A stretch of 64,000 nucleotides of DNA from Odoribacter sp. (GCA_013824715.1 PNOH01000011.1:40742-104741); one strand, 5' to 3'; counted from the stretch's first letter, positions 32,473 through 41,981 are shown. Translations and numbers: made by a program. Notes: generated from the letters alone by a model not told the origin.

Positions 32473-34227
32473 ATGAAGAAACTTGAGAGAAAATTAGCCC
32501 AAATTTCAGAAAAAAACAAAATCTATATTCTTAGCTTACTGATTGGTTTACTGGCGGGCATCGCGGCTTTTACACTGAAAAGTTTTATCCACTATGTGAG
32601 TTTTTTCCTGACCAGTCATTTAAAATCATCCGACGGGAGTTTCGCTTATCTGGCTTTTCCGATGATTGGAATTCTGATCACCGTTTTGATCCTTAAATAT
32701 CTGATTAAAGATGACATCAGTCACGGCGTTTCAAAAATCCTATCGGCACTTTCAAAAAAAGGCAGTTACATCAAGGCGCACAACATGTTTTCATCGCTGA
32801 TTACCAGCGGATTTACCATAGGATTTGGTGGTTCTGTTGGAGCAGAATCGCCCATAGTTTATACGGGCTCTGCCATAGGCTCATATGTTTCGCGCATGTT
32901 TAACCTGAACCAAAACCAGGTAAGGCTACTGATTGGTTGTGGAGCCACTGGCGCTATTGCCGGAATTTTTAAAGCGCCGATTGCCGGGATCATGTTTACC
33001 CTCGAAGTTTTAATGCTCGACCTGACCATGGCTTCCCTGATCCCACTTTTAATTTCAGGAATAACCGCTGCAACATTTGCTTATTTTTTCATGGGCGCAA
33101 AAGTCTTGTTCCATTTTGATGTGACCAGCCAATTCAATTCAAACAACCTTCCCTACTATGTTTTGCTCGGAATTTTCTGCGGATTTATTTCACTTTATTT
33201 TACGCGCACCGGCATGTTTGTTGAAAGCCGCTTTAAACGATTAAAAAACAGTTATACTAAATTGATTATTGGTGGACTATCTCTTGGTTTGATCGTCTTT
33301 TTTTTTCCTTCGTTGTGGGGAGAAGGTTATGAATCCATCAACAAAATATTCCTGGGCAAAGGTCCGGATTTACTGAATAATTCAGTGTTTTTTGACTGGA
33401 AAACCGAGCCGACAGTACTTTTGCTGATTTTGGTAATGATTCTTTTTCTAAAAGTAGTTGCTATGGCTATTACCACATCAAGTGGCGGAGTGGGCGGGAT
33501 TTTTGCGCCAACCTTATTTATGGGCGCTATTGGCGGGTACATCATCTCACTTTCGCTAAATACTTTTTTCGGAATGAATTTACCTCACGCCAATTTTGCA
33601 CTTGCCGGAATGGGTGCTTTAATGGCCGGAGTTATGCATGCCCCATTACTGGGGATCTTTTTAATTGCTGAAATAACAGGAGGCTATCAGTTGCTGATTC
33701 CTTTAATTATTTCGGCAATAGTTGCCTATGTAACGATTACCCGTTTCGAGCCACATTCCATATATACCAAACGGCTGGCCGAATTGGGTGAACTGGTTAC
33801 CCATCACAAAGACAAGGCAGCGATGCATTATATGAGTACGAGAGAATTGATCGAAACTGATTTTGAGGTTTTATCGCCCGAGCTGAACCTGGGTCAAATG
33901 ACTTATTTTATTGCCCGCTCGAAGCGGGATTTATTTCCGGTAGTAGATGAAACCGGGAAGATGCTTGGAATGATAAAAATGAATGATATCCGGAACCTCA
34001 TGTTTGAACAGGATTTATATGAAAAAATCACTGTTCAGGATTTGATGTATATGCCCGAATTTTTTATCTCCCCGAATGATTCGATCGAGGTCATTATCGA
34101 AAAATTTAAGTCTTGTGGCCGGTATAACCTGGCAGTGATTGACGATGGTAAATATATCGGATTTATCTCAAGGGCCCGTGTATTTTCTGTTTACCGCGAT
34201 ACCATGGCCGATTTGTCGTATGAGTAG
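32473..34227 (+). CDS. ClC-type chloride channel/transporter with CBS domain pair
   Basis: A 584-residue protein with ~10 membrane segments and a C-terminal CBS pair (about residues 455-580). ClC selectivity motifs: GGSVGAESPIVYTGSAIG (the GxEGP motif, gating Glu kept) and GGIFAPTLFMGAIGGY (GxFxP). CBS domains: HYMSTRELIETDFEVL and VQDLMYMPEFFISPNDSIEV; these usually bind adenosine nucleotides. It exchanges Cl- or fluoride for H+, depending on residues not checkable here. It is downstream of PBP1A and likely cotranscribed. Confidence 0.93.
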   Translation: MKKLERKLAQISEKNKIYILSLLIGLLAGIAAFTLKSFIHYVSFFLTSHLKSSDGSFAYLAFPMIGILITVLILKYLIKDDISHGVSKILSALSKKGSYIKAHNMFSSLITSGFTIGFGGSVGAESPIVYTGSAIGSYVSRMFNLNQNQVRLLIGCGATGAIAGIFKAPIAGIMFTLEVLMLDLTMASLIPLLISGITAATFAYFFMGAKVLFHFDVTSQFNSNNLPYYVLLGIFCGFISLYFTRTGMFVESRFKRLKNSYTKLIIGGLSLGLIVFFFPSLWGEGYESINKIFLGKGPDLLNNSVFFDWKTEPTVLLLILVMILFLKVVAMAITTSSGGVGGIFAPTLFMGAIGGYIISLSLNTFFGMNLPHANFALAGMGALMAGVMHAPLLGIFLIAEITGGYQLLIPLIISAIVAYVTITRFEPHSIYTKRLAELGELVTHHKDKAAMHYMSTRELIETDFEVLSPELNLGQMTYFIARSKRDLFPVVDETGKMLGMIKMNDIRNLMFEQDLYEKITVQDLMYMPEFFISPNDSIEVIIEKFKSCGRYNLAVIDDGKYIGFISRARVFSVYRDTMADLSYE

Positions 34228-34228
34228 T

Positions 34229-35242
34229 TCAGGATTCAGTTAAGCGGATTTGCACAGTAATAGCTGTTGCTGGATTAACCACAAAAAGCTGCTCAATATC
34301 CTTTTGTTCCAAACCACCTTTTTTGAGGGCAGGAATCAGCAGTTCCTCTATATCCGTGAACCCGCGGAACTTACCACCACCGGCCTTTCCTGGATCGTAC
34401 CAGCCTGCATCGTGTGAAAACAACACCTTATTCAGGAGGCCTTCCTTTTTCATTAAAAGAGCGAAAGCAACATATCTTTCCAATTGATCGGGAGTAAAAT
34501 TGTCGAAAGCAATCCAGGTGCCCATTTTTGCGGCTTCTGTATGTTTTGCAAAATCTTGCTCGTTGTGAGCATGGGTCCAGATAAATGCCGAAGGATTGAC
34601 ACCATATTTTTTCAATATTTCGAGTTGTTGAAAAGCCGGAACGGCAAGCCCGGTGTGCGACATGATAACCAGGCCTGTAGCTTTGTGCGTGATACAGGCA
34701 GCTTCAACAACTTTCCGGTTAATTTCTTCCAAAGGTTTTCGATCCACCGCAATTTTTATAAACCCGGGATAAACCCCAGTTCCTTCAATACCGTTTTTTG
34801 ATTCAGCAATCCAGCGTTCTGCCAGTTGATCCGCTGCTTCCGTAAAACCGTGTTCCGGAATATATTTTCCACCAACAGCGCTGTAATATCCGGTGTTGGT
34901 CATGATTTGTATTCCCGATTTTTCAGCCAGTATTTTTAACAACTCCGGATCGCGTCCCAGATAGGCAGGCGTACATTCTACGAGTGTTTGATAACCTGAT
35001 TTTTTAATTTCAAGCAAATAGGGAAGCACTTTTTCTATCACTTCTGCTTTGTTCCAGCGGTGGTAACCCGTGCTGTCGGCGCCAATGAAATCAACTAATA
35101 GATGTTCGTGGTGCAAAGTTTTTCCCATTGCACTTGCTGGAATCTCACCGCTGACAGTCCTGATTTTCGGATCGTTTATTTCGCAGGAGATGAGAAAGAA
35201 AAGGCCTAAACACATGCTAAAATATTTACGAAAGGTTTCCAT
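34229..35242 (-). CDS. Phosphotriesterase-like (PTE/PHP) lipoprotein, amidohydrolase superfamily
   Basis: A ~337-residue amidohydrolase-fold enzyme. The start at 35242 gives a lipoprotein signal (METFRKYFSMCLGLFFLISC, lipobox LISC); the frame is open to 35266. Metal motifs: GKTLHHEHLLVDF (HxH), KIAVDRKP (Lys, likely carboxylated in the family), IMSHTGLA and WTHAHNEQD (His), LFSHDAGWYDPG (Asp). The family has lactonases and phosphotriesterase-related proteins; substrate here unknown. It overlaps by 4 nt or nearly so with the membrane gene upstream on the same strand, depending on the start. Confidence 0.88.
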   Translation of the reverse strand: METFRKYFSMCLGLFFLISCEINDPKIRTVSGEIPASAMGKTLHHEHLLVDFIGADSTGYHRWNKAEVIEKVLPYLLEIKKSGYQTLVECTPAYLGRDPELLKILAEKSGIQIMTNTGYYSAVGGKYIPEHGFTEAADQLAERWIAESKNGIEGTGVYPGFIKIAVDRKPLEEINRKVVEAACITHKATGLVIMSHTGLAVPAFQQLEILKKYGVNPSAFIWTHAHNEQDFAKHTEAAKMGTWIAFDNFTPDQLERYVAFALLMKKEGLLNKVLFSHDAGWYDPGKAGGGKFRGFTDIEELLIPALKKGGLEQKDIEQLFVVNPATAITVQIRLTES

Positions 35243-35262
35243 CTGAAAATATTTAAAAAGGT

Positions 35263-35649
35263 TCATACAGTTATTCTGAAATAAGCAAGGTACACTCCTG
35301 AAAAGATCATTGTAAATATGGCATTGGTTACCGAAAAAGCGTTGGATCCAAGCCAGATCACAGGCAGAAATAAAATGATCATCTGGGCTGTCAGGTAAAA
35401 ATAAAGACCAATTCGCTGCATCCGGTACAGCTTGATTGCGCCTGCCAATGATACACTGAATGCCGCCATCAGCAAGGCAAAATAGATCGGGCTTAATTTT
35501 TCAGTTGCAGTAATATTGGTAACGAGGGTTATCTTTTCGGTAACTATCCTGAAAAAAAATGTTGCGATGAACATACTTATAAAACCAATACTGCTTCCGA
35601 TAATGCTGAAAATACAAGCCGATTCATAGAATAAGGGTTTTGTTGTCAT
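35263..35649 (-). CDS. Hypothetical four-helix membrane protein
   Basis: A 128-residue protein with four predicted membrane helices (about residues 13-35, 54-72, 79-97 and 103-124). No domain recognised. It is transcribed with the phosphotriesterase-like lipoprotein, whose long form would overlap it by 4 nt. Such small integral membrane proteins are common and poorly understood in Bacteroidota. Confidence 0.7.
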   Translation of the reverse strand: MTTKPLFYESACIFSIIGSSIGFISMFIATFFFRIVTEKITLVTNITATEKLSPIYFALLMAAFSVSLAGAIKLYRMQRIGLYFYLTAQMIILFLPVIWLGSNAFSVTNAIFTMIFSGVYLAYFRITV

Positions 35650-35761
35650 TTTAACAGATGTTTAATTGTTCAAAAATACCTGATTTTTTGAATAACTTCA
35701 TTTTTATGGCTCCCTGATTTTATACTACCTTTAGCACCTTAAAATTTAACCAATTTTTGCG

Positions 35762-37042
35762 ATGGAAAGAGATACCAAAGTATTCGAAATCATTGAAAAG
35801 GAACGTCAGCGTCAGATTAGCGGCATTGAACTCATAGCTTCCGAAAATTTTGTCAGCGAACAGGTCCTTGAAGCGATGGGATCAGTCATGACCAACAAAT
35901 ATGCAGAAGGATATCCCGGAAACCGCTATTATGGCGGCTGCCAGTTTGTAGATATGACCGAACAACTGGCCATTGACCGGATCAAGGAATTGTTTGGAGC
36001 CGTATATGCCAATGTTCAGCCCCATTCCGGCGCTCAGGCCAATGCGGCAGTTCTGGCTGTTATCCTGAACCCGGGCGATACGTTTTTAGGATTGGATTTG
36101 GCTCACGGTGGACACCTTTCACATGGTTCGCCTGTAAACTCTTCCGGCATATTATACCGACCGATTGCCTACCATGTGAAACAAGAAACCGGAATGGTTG
36201 ATTACGACGAAATGGAGGCTTTGGCACTTGAACACAAACCCAAACTAATTATTGGTGGTGCTTCAGCTTATTCACGTGAGTGGGATTATGCCCGTATGCG
36301 TGCCATTGCCGATCAGATTGGCGCTATGTTGATGATTGATATGGCCCACCCTGCAGGTTTGATTGCTGCGGGTTTGTTGGATAATCCGGTAAAATATGCT
36401 CACATTGTAACTTCTACCACCCATAAAACCTTGCGCGGCCCGCGTGGAGGAATCATCCTGATGGGCGAGGATTTTGTAAATCCTTTTGGTTTCAAGACTC
36501 CTAAAGGCGTGACCAAGATGATGTCGCAGGTACTCGATTTCTCTGTTTTCCCCGGTCAGCAGGGTGGTCCGCTTGAGCATGTAATTGCATCGAAAGCCGT
36601 TGCATTTTCCGAAGCGCTCGATCCTTCCTATAAAGTTTATCAGGCCCAGGTGAAAAAAAATGCATCTGTGATGGCTGAAGCCTTTGTGTCCAAAGGGTAC
36701 AAAGTAATTTCAGGAGGAACCGACAACCACTCGATGTTGATTGACTTACGTACCAAATTCCCTGATATTTCAGGAAAACAGGCCGAGAATGCGTTGGTAC
36801 GTGCCGATATAACCATCAATAAAAACATGGTTCCTTTCGACAGCCGTTCGCCTTTTACGACTTCAGGATTGCGTGTTGGAACGCCTGCAATTACAACCCG
36901 AGGAGTAAAAGAAAATTTGATGCCGGTAATTGTTGACCTGATTGACGAAGTAATCAGCAACATTGAAAGCGAAGAAGTTATCCTTTCAGTTCGCAAACGG
37001 GTGAATGCGATGATGAAAGACCTTCCGCTGTTTGCCTGGTAG
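35762..37042 (+). CDS. glyA: Serine hydroxymethyltransferase
   Basis: A 426-residue PLP enzyme that interconverts serine and glycine with tetrahydrofolate. Motifs: [47 protein letters not shown], and the PLP-lysine site [19 protein letters not shown]-terminal ends in the usual [13 protein letters not shown]. It is transcribed alone, from a TACCTTTA box at 35726-35733, and ends with a clear terminator at 37121-37155. Confidence 0.97.
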   Translation: MERDTKVFEIIEKERQRQISGIELIASENFVSEQVLEAMGSVMTNKYAEGYPGNRYYGGCQFVDMTEQLAIDRIKELFGAVYANVQPHSGAQANAAVLAVILNPGDTFLGLDLAHGGHLSHGSPVNSSGILYRPIAYHVKQETGMVDYDEMEALALEHKPKLIIGGASAYSREWDYARMRAIADQIGAMLMIDMAHPAGLIAAGLLDNPVKYAHIVTSTTHKTLRGPRGGIILMGEDFVNPFGFKTPKGVTKMMSQVLDFSVFPGQQGGPLEHVIASKAVAFSEALDPSYKVYQAQVKKNASVMAEAFVSKGYKVISGGTDNHSMLIDLRTKFPDISGKQAENALVRADITINKNMVPFDSRSPFTTSGLRVGTPAITTRGVKENLMPVIVDLIDEVISNIESEEVILSVRKRVNAMMKDLPLFAW

Positions 37043-37120
37043 GATTGCAAATAAATAGACAAAAAAAAATCCGGAAGGAGATGATTTATAAATCATTGGT
37101 TCCGTACCTCATTTTAAATG

Positions 37121-37155
37121 ATGCAAATACTTTGGAAGGGGTATTTGCATTTTTT
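37121..37155 (+). terminator. Rho-independent terminator of glyA
   Basis: atgcaaatac (37121-37130), loop tttggaaggg, gtatttgcat (37141-37150), then T5. Perfect 10-bp stem. Confidence 0.85.
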
Positions 37156-37215
37156 ATGGATCATTTTCCTTTGTAATATGAGATATTGATCTGCTCTTTT
37201 GGTATCAAACCTGCC

Positions 37216-37380
37216 ATCCCTTCGGGATTGGAATGGCAAATGATTTATAATTTGCTATAATCTTAACATCCCTTCGGGATTGTTTATAACGCCAAAGGCG
37301 TGTCAAGATTATAGAAAACATTCATTCCAGGAGAAGTAAACCCCTTTAGGGGTGATATAATTCTGTCATACCTTCGGTAT
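37216..37380. repeat. Cluster of five short hairpins
   Basis: The gap 37043-37453 holds no gene beyond the glyA terminator. It holds five short palindromes: atcccttcgggat at 37216-37228 and 37268-37280, cgccaaaggcg at 37290-37300, acccctttaggggt at 37340-37353 and ataccttcggtat at 37368-37380. All have 4-5 bp stems and 3-4-nt loops (TTC three times). They look like REP elements. The stems differ, so they are families rather than copies of one. Confidence 0.7.
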
Positions 37381-37453
37381 TTTCATTAAATGGTCAATTA
37401 CTCATTTCCATTAACCTTTTGTCCATTCGCGATTGCCGACCATATCAATTGCT

Positions 37454-38644
37454 TCAGGGTCTTTCGCTTTTTTGACCCACTCCCTTCACCATTCCAGCAA
37501 CTGCTCCAAACATGATCAATGCCACAACTGCCCCGGCCAGTAATGATCCCTGTATGCTTGCAAGGACATAAAATACTCCGATCAGCAATGGGCCAATGGT
37601 TTGACCGATGCGTAAAACCATGCTGTTGACCGACATAAATGCGGCCCGTTCCTTGATCGAAGCAAAACCAACGAGCAAATTCTGGATGGAAGGAATCAAT
37701 AAACCATGTCCGAGGCCGAAAATCGTCACCGAACCAATTACCTGAACCCAACTTTGACTGATAAGCAAAGAAACCATGGATAGAAAATAAAAAACAACTC
37801 CTGTAAGTAAGATGGTTTTTGACCGAAACCGTTTATTGATCCGTCCCAATTGCGAGGAAGTGGCCGCTGTAACCAGCGACATGACAGACATCATCATCCC
37901 AATCTGAACTGATGATGCATGTAGTCGTTCGGAAAGGAGTATCGGAAAATAAGTCAGGTAAGCTCCGTAAAGCAAAATAAAAACCAACATATTGACAAGA
38001 AACAATCCCCAGACGCTGCGCTGATTGATACTTTTCCATATTCGCCGGAAGTATTCGCCAATTCCCTGATGATCTTTGGGTTCAGGATTATTCAGGCCAA
38101 AAATGACAAAGACCCCCAGGGGAATGGCTAGTAAAGGGAGATAAAAAATGTATTGCCAGCCAAATGTAGCAATCAGTCCTCCCAAAGCCGGATAAGCAGC
38201 CGTTCCAATGCTCAGGATACTGGCATTGTATCCCATCAGAGCCGTTCGTTTTTCGCCCGAATACAAATCGCCGATCAGGGTAATGTTAATGCTCGAAAGT
38301 CCGGCTGCACCAATTCCTTCAATAAACAGAAAAAGCAGTAACGAATGGAAATCGCGCATGAACGAACACAGGAAACCGGCAATTCCGAAGATAAAAAGAG
38401 AAGGTACCAGCACCAGTTTTCGGCCCAAACGATCCGCAAGAATTCCGGTCAATGGTGTTAAAAATATGCCTGGAAGCGTGAATGCCGCTATCAGCCAGCC
38501 CACCTGTTGTGTCGAGATCCCGAAATACCTGATAATTCCAGGGAAAGCCGGTGTGATGCTGGCAATACCCATCACGGCAATCAGCGTGACACCGAAGATA
38601 ATGATCATGTTCTTTTCGATGCCGGATGAAGGAGGATTGGTCAT
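37454..38644 (-). CDS. Major facilitator superfamily transporter (multidrug-like)
   Basis: A 396-residue transporter with 12 hydrophobic segments. Motifs of the DHA1/multidrug group: ILADRLGRKLVLVPS (motif A, G-x-L-a-D-r-x-G-r-k) in the first loop, and a proline/glycine-rich stretch in helix 5 (YPALGGLIATFGW). It probably exports small molecules using the proton gradient. It is a single gene. A second frame (37398-37751) overlapping its end is a shadow. Confidence 0.9.
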   Translation of the reverse strand: MTNPPSSGIEKNMIIIFGVTLIAVMGIASITPAFPGIIRYFGISTQQVGWLIAAFTLPGIFLTPLTGILADRLGRKLVLVPSLFIFGIAGFLCSFMRDFHSLLLFLFIEGIGAAGLSSINITLIGDLYSGEKRTALMGYNASILSIGTAAYPALGGLIATFGWQYIFYLPLLAIPLGVFVIFGLNNPEPKDHQGIGEYFRRIWKSINQRSVWGLFLVNMLVFILLYGAYLTYFPILLSERLHASSVQIGMMMSVMSLVTAATSSQLGRINKRFRSKTILLTGVVFYFLSMVSLLISQSWVQVIGSVTIFGLGHGLLIPSIQNLLVGFASIKERAAFMSVNSMVLRIGQTIGPLLIGVFYVLASIQGSLLAGAVVALIMFGAVAGMVKGVGQKSERP

Positions 38645-38685
38645 AGCTCTGGCAATTTGATATTAGGAAATGCTAAAGTAGCAAA

Positions 38686-39144
38686 TTACCGGCTCATCAT
38701 TCTTCGTTTCATTTCCTGCATGACTTTTTTGCGCACATCGGCCTCGGTCTGATAGAGTTTGATGATTTGTTGCGGGGAAAGAACGGTCCTGAATTCTTTG
38801 TAATACCTTTCACGGATCGAAATCAACTTCCTGGCGGTCTCCATCTGATTAACAACCAAACGGTCAGCTTCTTCCGACGACAGGCTGTCGGCATCAACTT
38901 TCATCATCCTGGCCAGGTTCCGAAAATCAATCCCTGAAATTTCCCTTTCATACTTCAGGTAAACCGGCCGAAACTGCTCAAAGGTAGCTTGATCGAGATT
39001 TAATTGAAACCTGATTTCACGCAATTTTGCCTGGACCATTCGTTGATGGACCAAAGGTAAGCGATCCGGATTTTGCGACAAAGCGTCAAATCCTGAGAAC
39101 AGGGTCAGGATAAAAAGCAGGGCTGAAACTATTTTTTTCATCAC
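38686..39144 (-). CDS. Spy/CpxP-like periplasmic protein of the sigma operon
   Basis: A 152-residue exported protein with a signal peptide (MKKIVSALLFILTLFSGFDALS). The mature part is helical and basic, with two repeats of an L-x-x-Q-type pattern (LNLDQATFEQFRPVYLKYE and LSPQQIIKLYQTEADVRKKVM) as in Spy/CpxP and 'periplasmic heavy-metal sensor' proteins, which are chaperones or stress sensors. It is the third gene of the sigma/anti-sigma operon (15 bp downstream of the anti-sigma gene), so it may be both a target and a feedback sensor of that sigma factor. Confidence 0.78.
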   Translation of the reverse strand: MMKKIVSALLFILTLFSGFDALSQNPDRLPLVHQRMVQAKLREIRFQLNLDQATFEQFRPVYLKYEREISGIDFRNLARMMKVDADSLSSEEADRLVVNQMETARKLISIRERYYKEFRTVLSPQQIIKLYQTEADVRKKVMQEMKRRMMSR

Positions 39145-39159
39145 AATCAGTTTAAATTG

Positions 39160-39618
39160 TTATTGCATGGCTTTATCTGTAAAAGGATCTGTTTCATACA
39201 TAGCGGCAAGTTGCATCAGGTCTTCATCTGTTAAATCAGTGAGAACGTCATCCATATTTTCGGTACTTCTGGCTTCGGAGTCCGATTTCTCTGTAAGGTC
39301 TTTCTTTATCACTTCAACAGCTTGTCCCTTCGATAATTCAGATTTCTGCTTAATCAATTGCTCCGTTTGCCCTTGATTTTCCTGAACAATCCGCAAATCC
39401 TCGTTACCAGTCTCATAGAACAAATAGCCGAGAAAAACCATGGCCACCAGCGATGCAACAGCTACCACCGGACGCCAGAGAATCAGCATTTTTTTATGAC
39501 TTTGTTCCCTGTTTTTCGCTTTTTGAAGTATTTTTTCGGAGAGCTGATCAAAAAATTTGTCAGGAGTCTGATAGGGTAAGTTTTTACCTACTTCCTGAAA
39601 TTCATCTATTGGTTTCAT
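39160..39618 (-). CDS. Predicted membrane anti-sigma factor
   Basis: A 152-residue protein with a cytoplasmic N-terminal region (KPIDEFQEVGKNLPYQTPDKFFDQLSEKI), one transmembrane helix at about residues 46-66 (ILWRPVVAVASLVAMVFLGYL) and an acidic, low-complexity periplasmic part (EDLTDLTDEDLMQL). Position just after an ECF sigma gene and this layout make it an anti-sigma factor. It lacks a readable zinc-binding ZAS motif, so it is a non-zinc type. The gap to the sigma gene is 35 bp. Confidence 0.75.
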   Translation of the reverse strand: MKPIDEFQEVGKNLPYQTPDKFFDQLSEKILQKAKNREQSHKKMLILWRPVVAVASLVAMVFLGYLFYETGNEDLRIVQENQGQTEQLIKQKSELSKGQAVEVIKKDLTEKSDSEARSTENMDDVLTDLTDEDLMQLAAMYETDPFTDKAMQ

Positions 39619-39653
39619 TTTAATAGTTTCTGTCTTATTTTCAATTTGCCCGA

Positions 39654-40202
39654 TTATGCATGTTCAATCAAATATTGCCTGATCTTTTCAGACGCATAGT
39701 GATAATTCGTTTTCAGCGTATTCACCGAAGAATCAAGAATTTGTCCGATTTCTTCGTAGCTCAGTTCATCGTAATAGCGCAGGTTAAAAACAATCCTTTG
39801 CTTTTCAGGAAGCCTCATGATAGCCTGTTGAAACTTAATCAATATCACTTCACTGTTTTCAGTATCGTGGCCTGAAATGTCTCCAAACATTTTATCGGTA
39901 ATTAATTCCGCATTTTTCAACCAGTTCTTATTTTTCCTGAAATGTTTGGTGCATTCGTTGGTTGCAATCCGGTACAGCCAGGTATAAACCCTGCTTTCAC
40001 CCTTAAATGAACCGGCAAACCGGTAAACATTGATAAAAGTTTCCTGCAATATATCCTCTGCATCTTCATGTGACACCACCAACCTCCTGATATGCCAGTA
40101 AAGGGGCTTTTTGTAGGTATCCATCAGTTGCAAAAAGCCTTTATCCTTTGAAGCCGGGTCTTTGATCAAAGAAAATAAATATGCATCAGACGTTTCGTTC
40201 AT
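39654..40202 (-). CDS. RNA polymerase ECF sigma factor
   Basis: A 182-residue sigma-70 family ECF factor. Region 2 is DAEDILQETFINVYRFAGSFKGESRVYTWLYRIATN (-10 recognition) and region 4 is LPEKQRIVFNLRYYDELSYEEIGQILDSSVNTLKTNYHYASEKIRQYL (-35 recognition helix-turn-helix). It should direct RNA polymerase to envelope-stress promoters, and its partner anti-sigma factor lies downstream. Start ATG at 40202 is well placed. Confidence 0.92.
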   Translation of the reverse strand: MNETSDAYLFSLIKDPASKDKGFLQLMDTYKKPLYWHIRRLVVSHEDAEDILQETFINVYRFAGSFKGESRVYTWLYRIATNECTKHFRKNKNWLKNAELITDKMFGDISGHDTENSEVILIKFQQAIMRLPEKQRIVFNLRYYDELSYEEIGQILDSSVNTLKTNYHYASEKIRQYLIEHA

Positions 40203-40307
40203 TAATCTCTTTCAGGAATTGACTGGTTTATGCTTTGGATGTCAAAAATAGCTGAAAGTTAAATCAATTAAATTTTTTTTTCTTGAAAACTCCTTCTATT
40301 GAAATTT

Positions 40308-40340
40308 AAGCGCTTAGCGGATTTAAACCGCTTAGCGCTT
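40308..40340. repeat. Upstream hairpin of the RAYT gene
   Basis: aagcgcttagcgg (40308-40320) and ccgcttagcgctt (40328-40340) form a 13-bp stem with one mismatch, loop atttaaa. Another palindrome of the same kind (ccgcttatcggtttgaaaccg..) lies downstream at 41025-41049. They bracket the transposase and are likely its REP substrates. Confidence 0.75.
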
Positions 40341-40382
40341 ATGAAAAAAGTAAAAAGAAAATTCCTTACCTTTAAAATAAAA

Positions 40383-41018
40383 ATGCACTTTGAACCAGGC
40401 GCAGTTTATCACATTTATAATCGCTCCAATGAAATTGTTTTTCACAGTCGCGAAAACTACCTGTTTTTTCTCAAAAAGGTTAAAGAACAAATTGAACCTT
40501 TTTGCAAAATTCTGGCATGGATTTTAATGCCCAATCATTTTCATTTTCTGGTGGTTGCAACTGAAGTCGGGTGTTTGCCTGTAAATGAAAAGCACCGACT
40601 GTCATTACAGGTACTTCCCAAACACATTGGGACCTTGCTTAGCAGTTACACCCAAGCCATTAATAAACAGGAAAACAGACGGGGTAAACTTTTCTCAAAC
40701 AACACAGAAGCCAAGTGCCTGAACGACATTGAATTTTACAATACTTTCATAGCTAACCAACGCACAACGAGTAATACTTCATCGCCCGATTACGCAACTA
40801 TTTGCTTCAATTATATTCATCAAAATCCTGTAATGGCAGGTCTTGTTGGCAAAATGGAGGACTGGGAGTTTTCTTCCTTCAGGGATTATGCCTGTATGAG
40901 AAATGGAACTCTGATTGACAAAGAGCTTGCATTTCAACTGATAAATGCTGATTCAGACGATTTTTATCTCCAGTCAAATATAAGCCTGGATGATAACCTT
41001 TTAAAGGAGATATTTTGA
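40383..41018 (+). CDS. REP-associated tyrosine transposase (RAYT), Y1 family
   Basis: A 211-residue Y1 transposase-like protein. The HUH motif is MPNHFHFLV (His52 and His54), with the catalytic Tyr probably at YTQAINKQ (Tyr89). The family C-terminal signature YIHQNPVMAGLVGKMEDWEFSSFRDY is clear. RAYTs are single-copy domesticated transposases that cut and move REP hairpins. The frame is open to 40299, but the start at 40383 gives the standard MHFEPGAVYHIYNRSNE N-terminus. The gene is bracketed by hairpins at 40308-40340 and 41025-41049. Confidence 0.85.
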   Translation: MHFEPGAVYHIYNRSNEIVFHSRENYLFFLKKVKEQIEPFCKILAWILMPNHFHFLVVATEVGCLPVNEKHRLSLQVLPKHIGTLLSSYTQAINKQENRRGKLFSNNTEAKCLNDIEFYNTFIANQRTTSNTSSPDYATICFNYIHQNPVMAGLVGKMEDWEFSSFRDYACMRNGTLIDKELAFQLINADSDDFYLQSNISLDDNLLKEIF

Positions 41019-41024
41019 TTCTAT

Positions 41025-41049
41025 CCGCTTATCGGTTTGAAACCGCTTA
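41025..41049. repeat. Downstream hairpin of the RAYT gene
   Basis: Contains cggttt/aaaccg (41033-41045) inside a ccgctta...ccgctta unit that recalls the upstream hairpin (40308-40340). It begins 7 nt after the RAYT stop codon. Confidence 0.65.
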
Positions 41050-41153
41050 ACAGATAAATTTGAGTTAGCAAAAAAAAAAATTGCTTCAGGATTTAACTTT
41101 TATACCAAAACAGCATCTGAAAGTATATCAATTAATTTTAAAATATTTTGACT

Positions 41154-41981
41154 ATGAAACGATTTAAAATGATTTCAGTAATTAGCCTGATGTTTCTGGC
41201 ATTTTTAGCTTGCCAAAAGTATGACATTTCAACGACGGTTGACGAAACCCTGCTTAGCCAACAAGTGACCATTGCCGAAGAAACCCTTGCCGATATTGAC
41301 ATTCTGGTTGACGAAGCCTTGAATTTAAATTTTGGATTACTCAAATCGGTCACTACCGAAAGCTCTGTTTATTTGAGTGACTGTCCTGTAGTCACTGTTG
41401 ATAAAACGTCCTCGCCGCAGGTTATGACCATAGATTTCGGAACTTCATGCACAGGAAGAGATGGAAAAGTTCGCTCAGGAAAAATCATTGTAACTTCCAC
41501 CGCTTTTAATGTTTTCCCTTCGGTTCGAAGCAAATCATTCGAAAATTTCTTTGTTGACGGCAAAAAGATAGAAGGGAGCGTTACAAAAACGATTTCCACA
41601 GATCAGGTAAACAACATCAGGACTGCCAACACAAAGGAAAATATCACCATTACTTTTCCTGATGCTGAAGGAACAGCAAAAAGGGTAGCCAACATGACCC
41701 GCCAATATCAGCGAAACACTTTGGAAAATCCGGCCGACAATCAGGTTGTAAGCTGGGGAACTGTTGAATTTACAAAGGTTTCAGGTGTTACGGTTAGCAA
41801 GGCAATTTCTGATAAAACTCCATTGGTTTTTAAAGCCTCGTGCCACCATATTGTAAGCGGTATCGTTTCATTTTCAAATTCAAACGACCGCAAGTGGTCA
41901 ATCGACTATGGAAATGGCGAATGCGATAACAAAGCCATGCTTACCAGCGGGGATAAAACAAAGGAAATTAAAATTCGATAG
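41154..41981 (+). CDS. Hypothetical lipoprotein
   Basis: About 275 residues with a lipoprotein signal (MKRFKMISVISLMFLAFLACQKYD, lipobox LAFLAC). The rest is predicted to be mainly beta strand, with conserved-looking Cys residues (LSDCPVVTV, GTSCTGRDGKVRSGKI, FKASCHHIVSGIV, GNGECDNKA), which may pair as disulfides. I do not recognise a domain. The ATG at 41154 is preferred over a TTG at 41148. A terminator follows at 42029. The Cys count and repeats suggest a rigid surface protein, but function is unknown. Confidence 0.75.
   Translation: MKRFKMISVISLMFLAFLACQKYDISTTVDETLLSQQVTIAEETLADIDILVDEALNLNFGLLKSVTTESSVYLSDCPVVTVDKTSSPQVMTIDFGTSCTGRDGKVRSGKIIVTSTAFNVFPSVRSKSFENFFVDGKKIEGSVTKTISTDQVNNIRTANTKENITITFPDAEGTAKRVANMTRQYQRNTLENPADNQVVSWGTVEFTKVSGVTVSKAISDKTPLVFKASCHHIVSGIVSFSNSNDRKWSIDYGNGECDNKAMLTSGDKTKEIKIR

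Noticed and set aside
37398..37751. 117-codon frame overlapping the end of the MFS transporter
   Set aside because: Alternate frame of the transporter, with no transmembrane or domain pattern.
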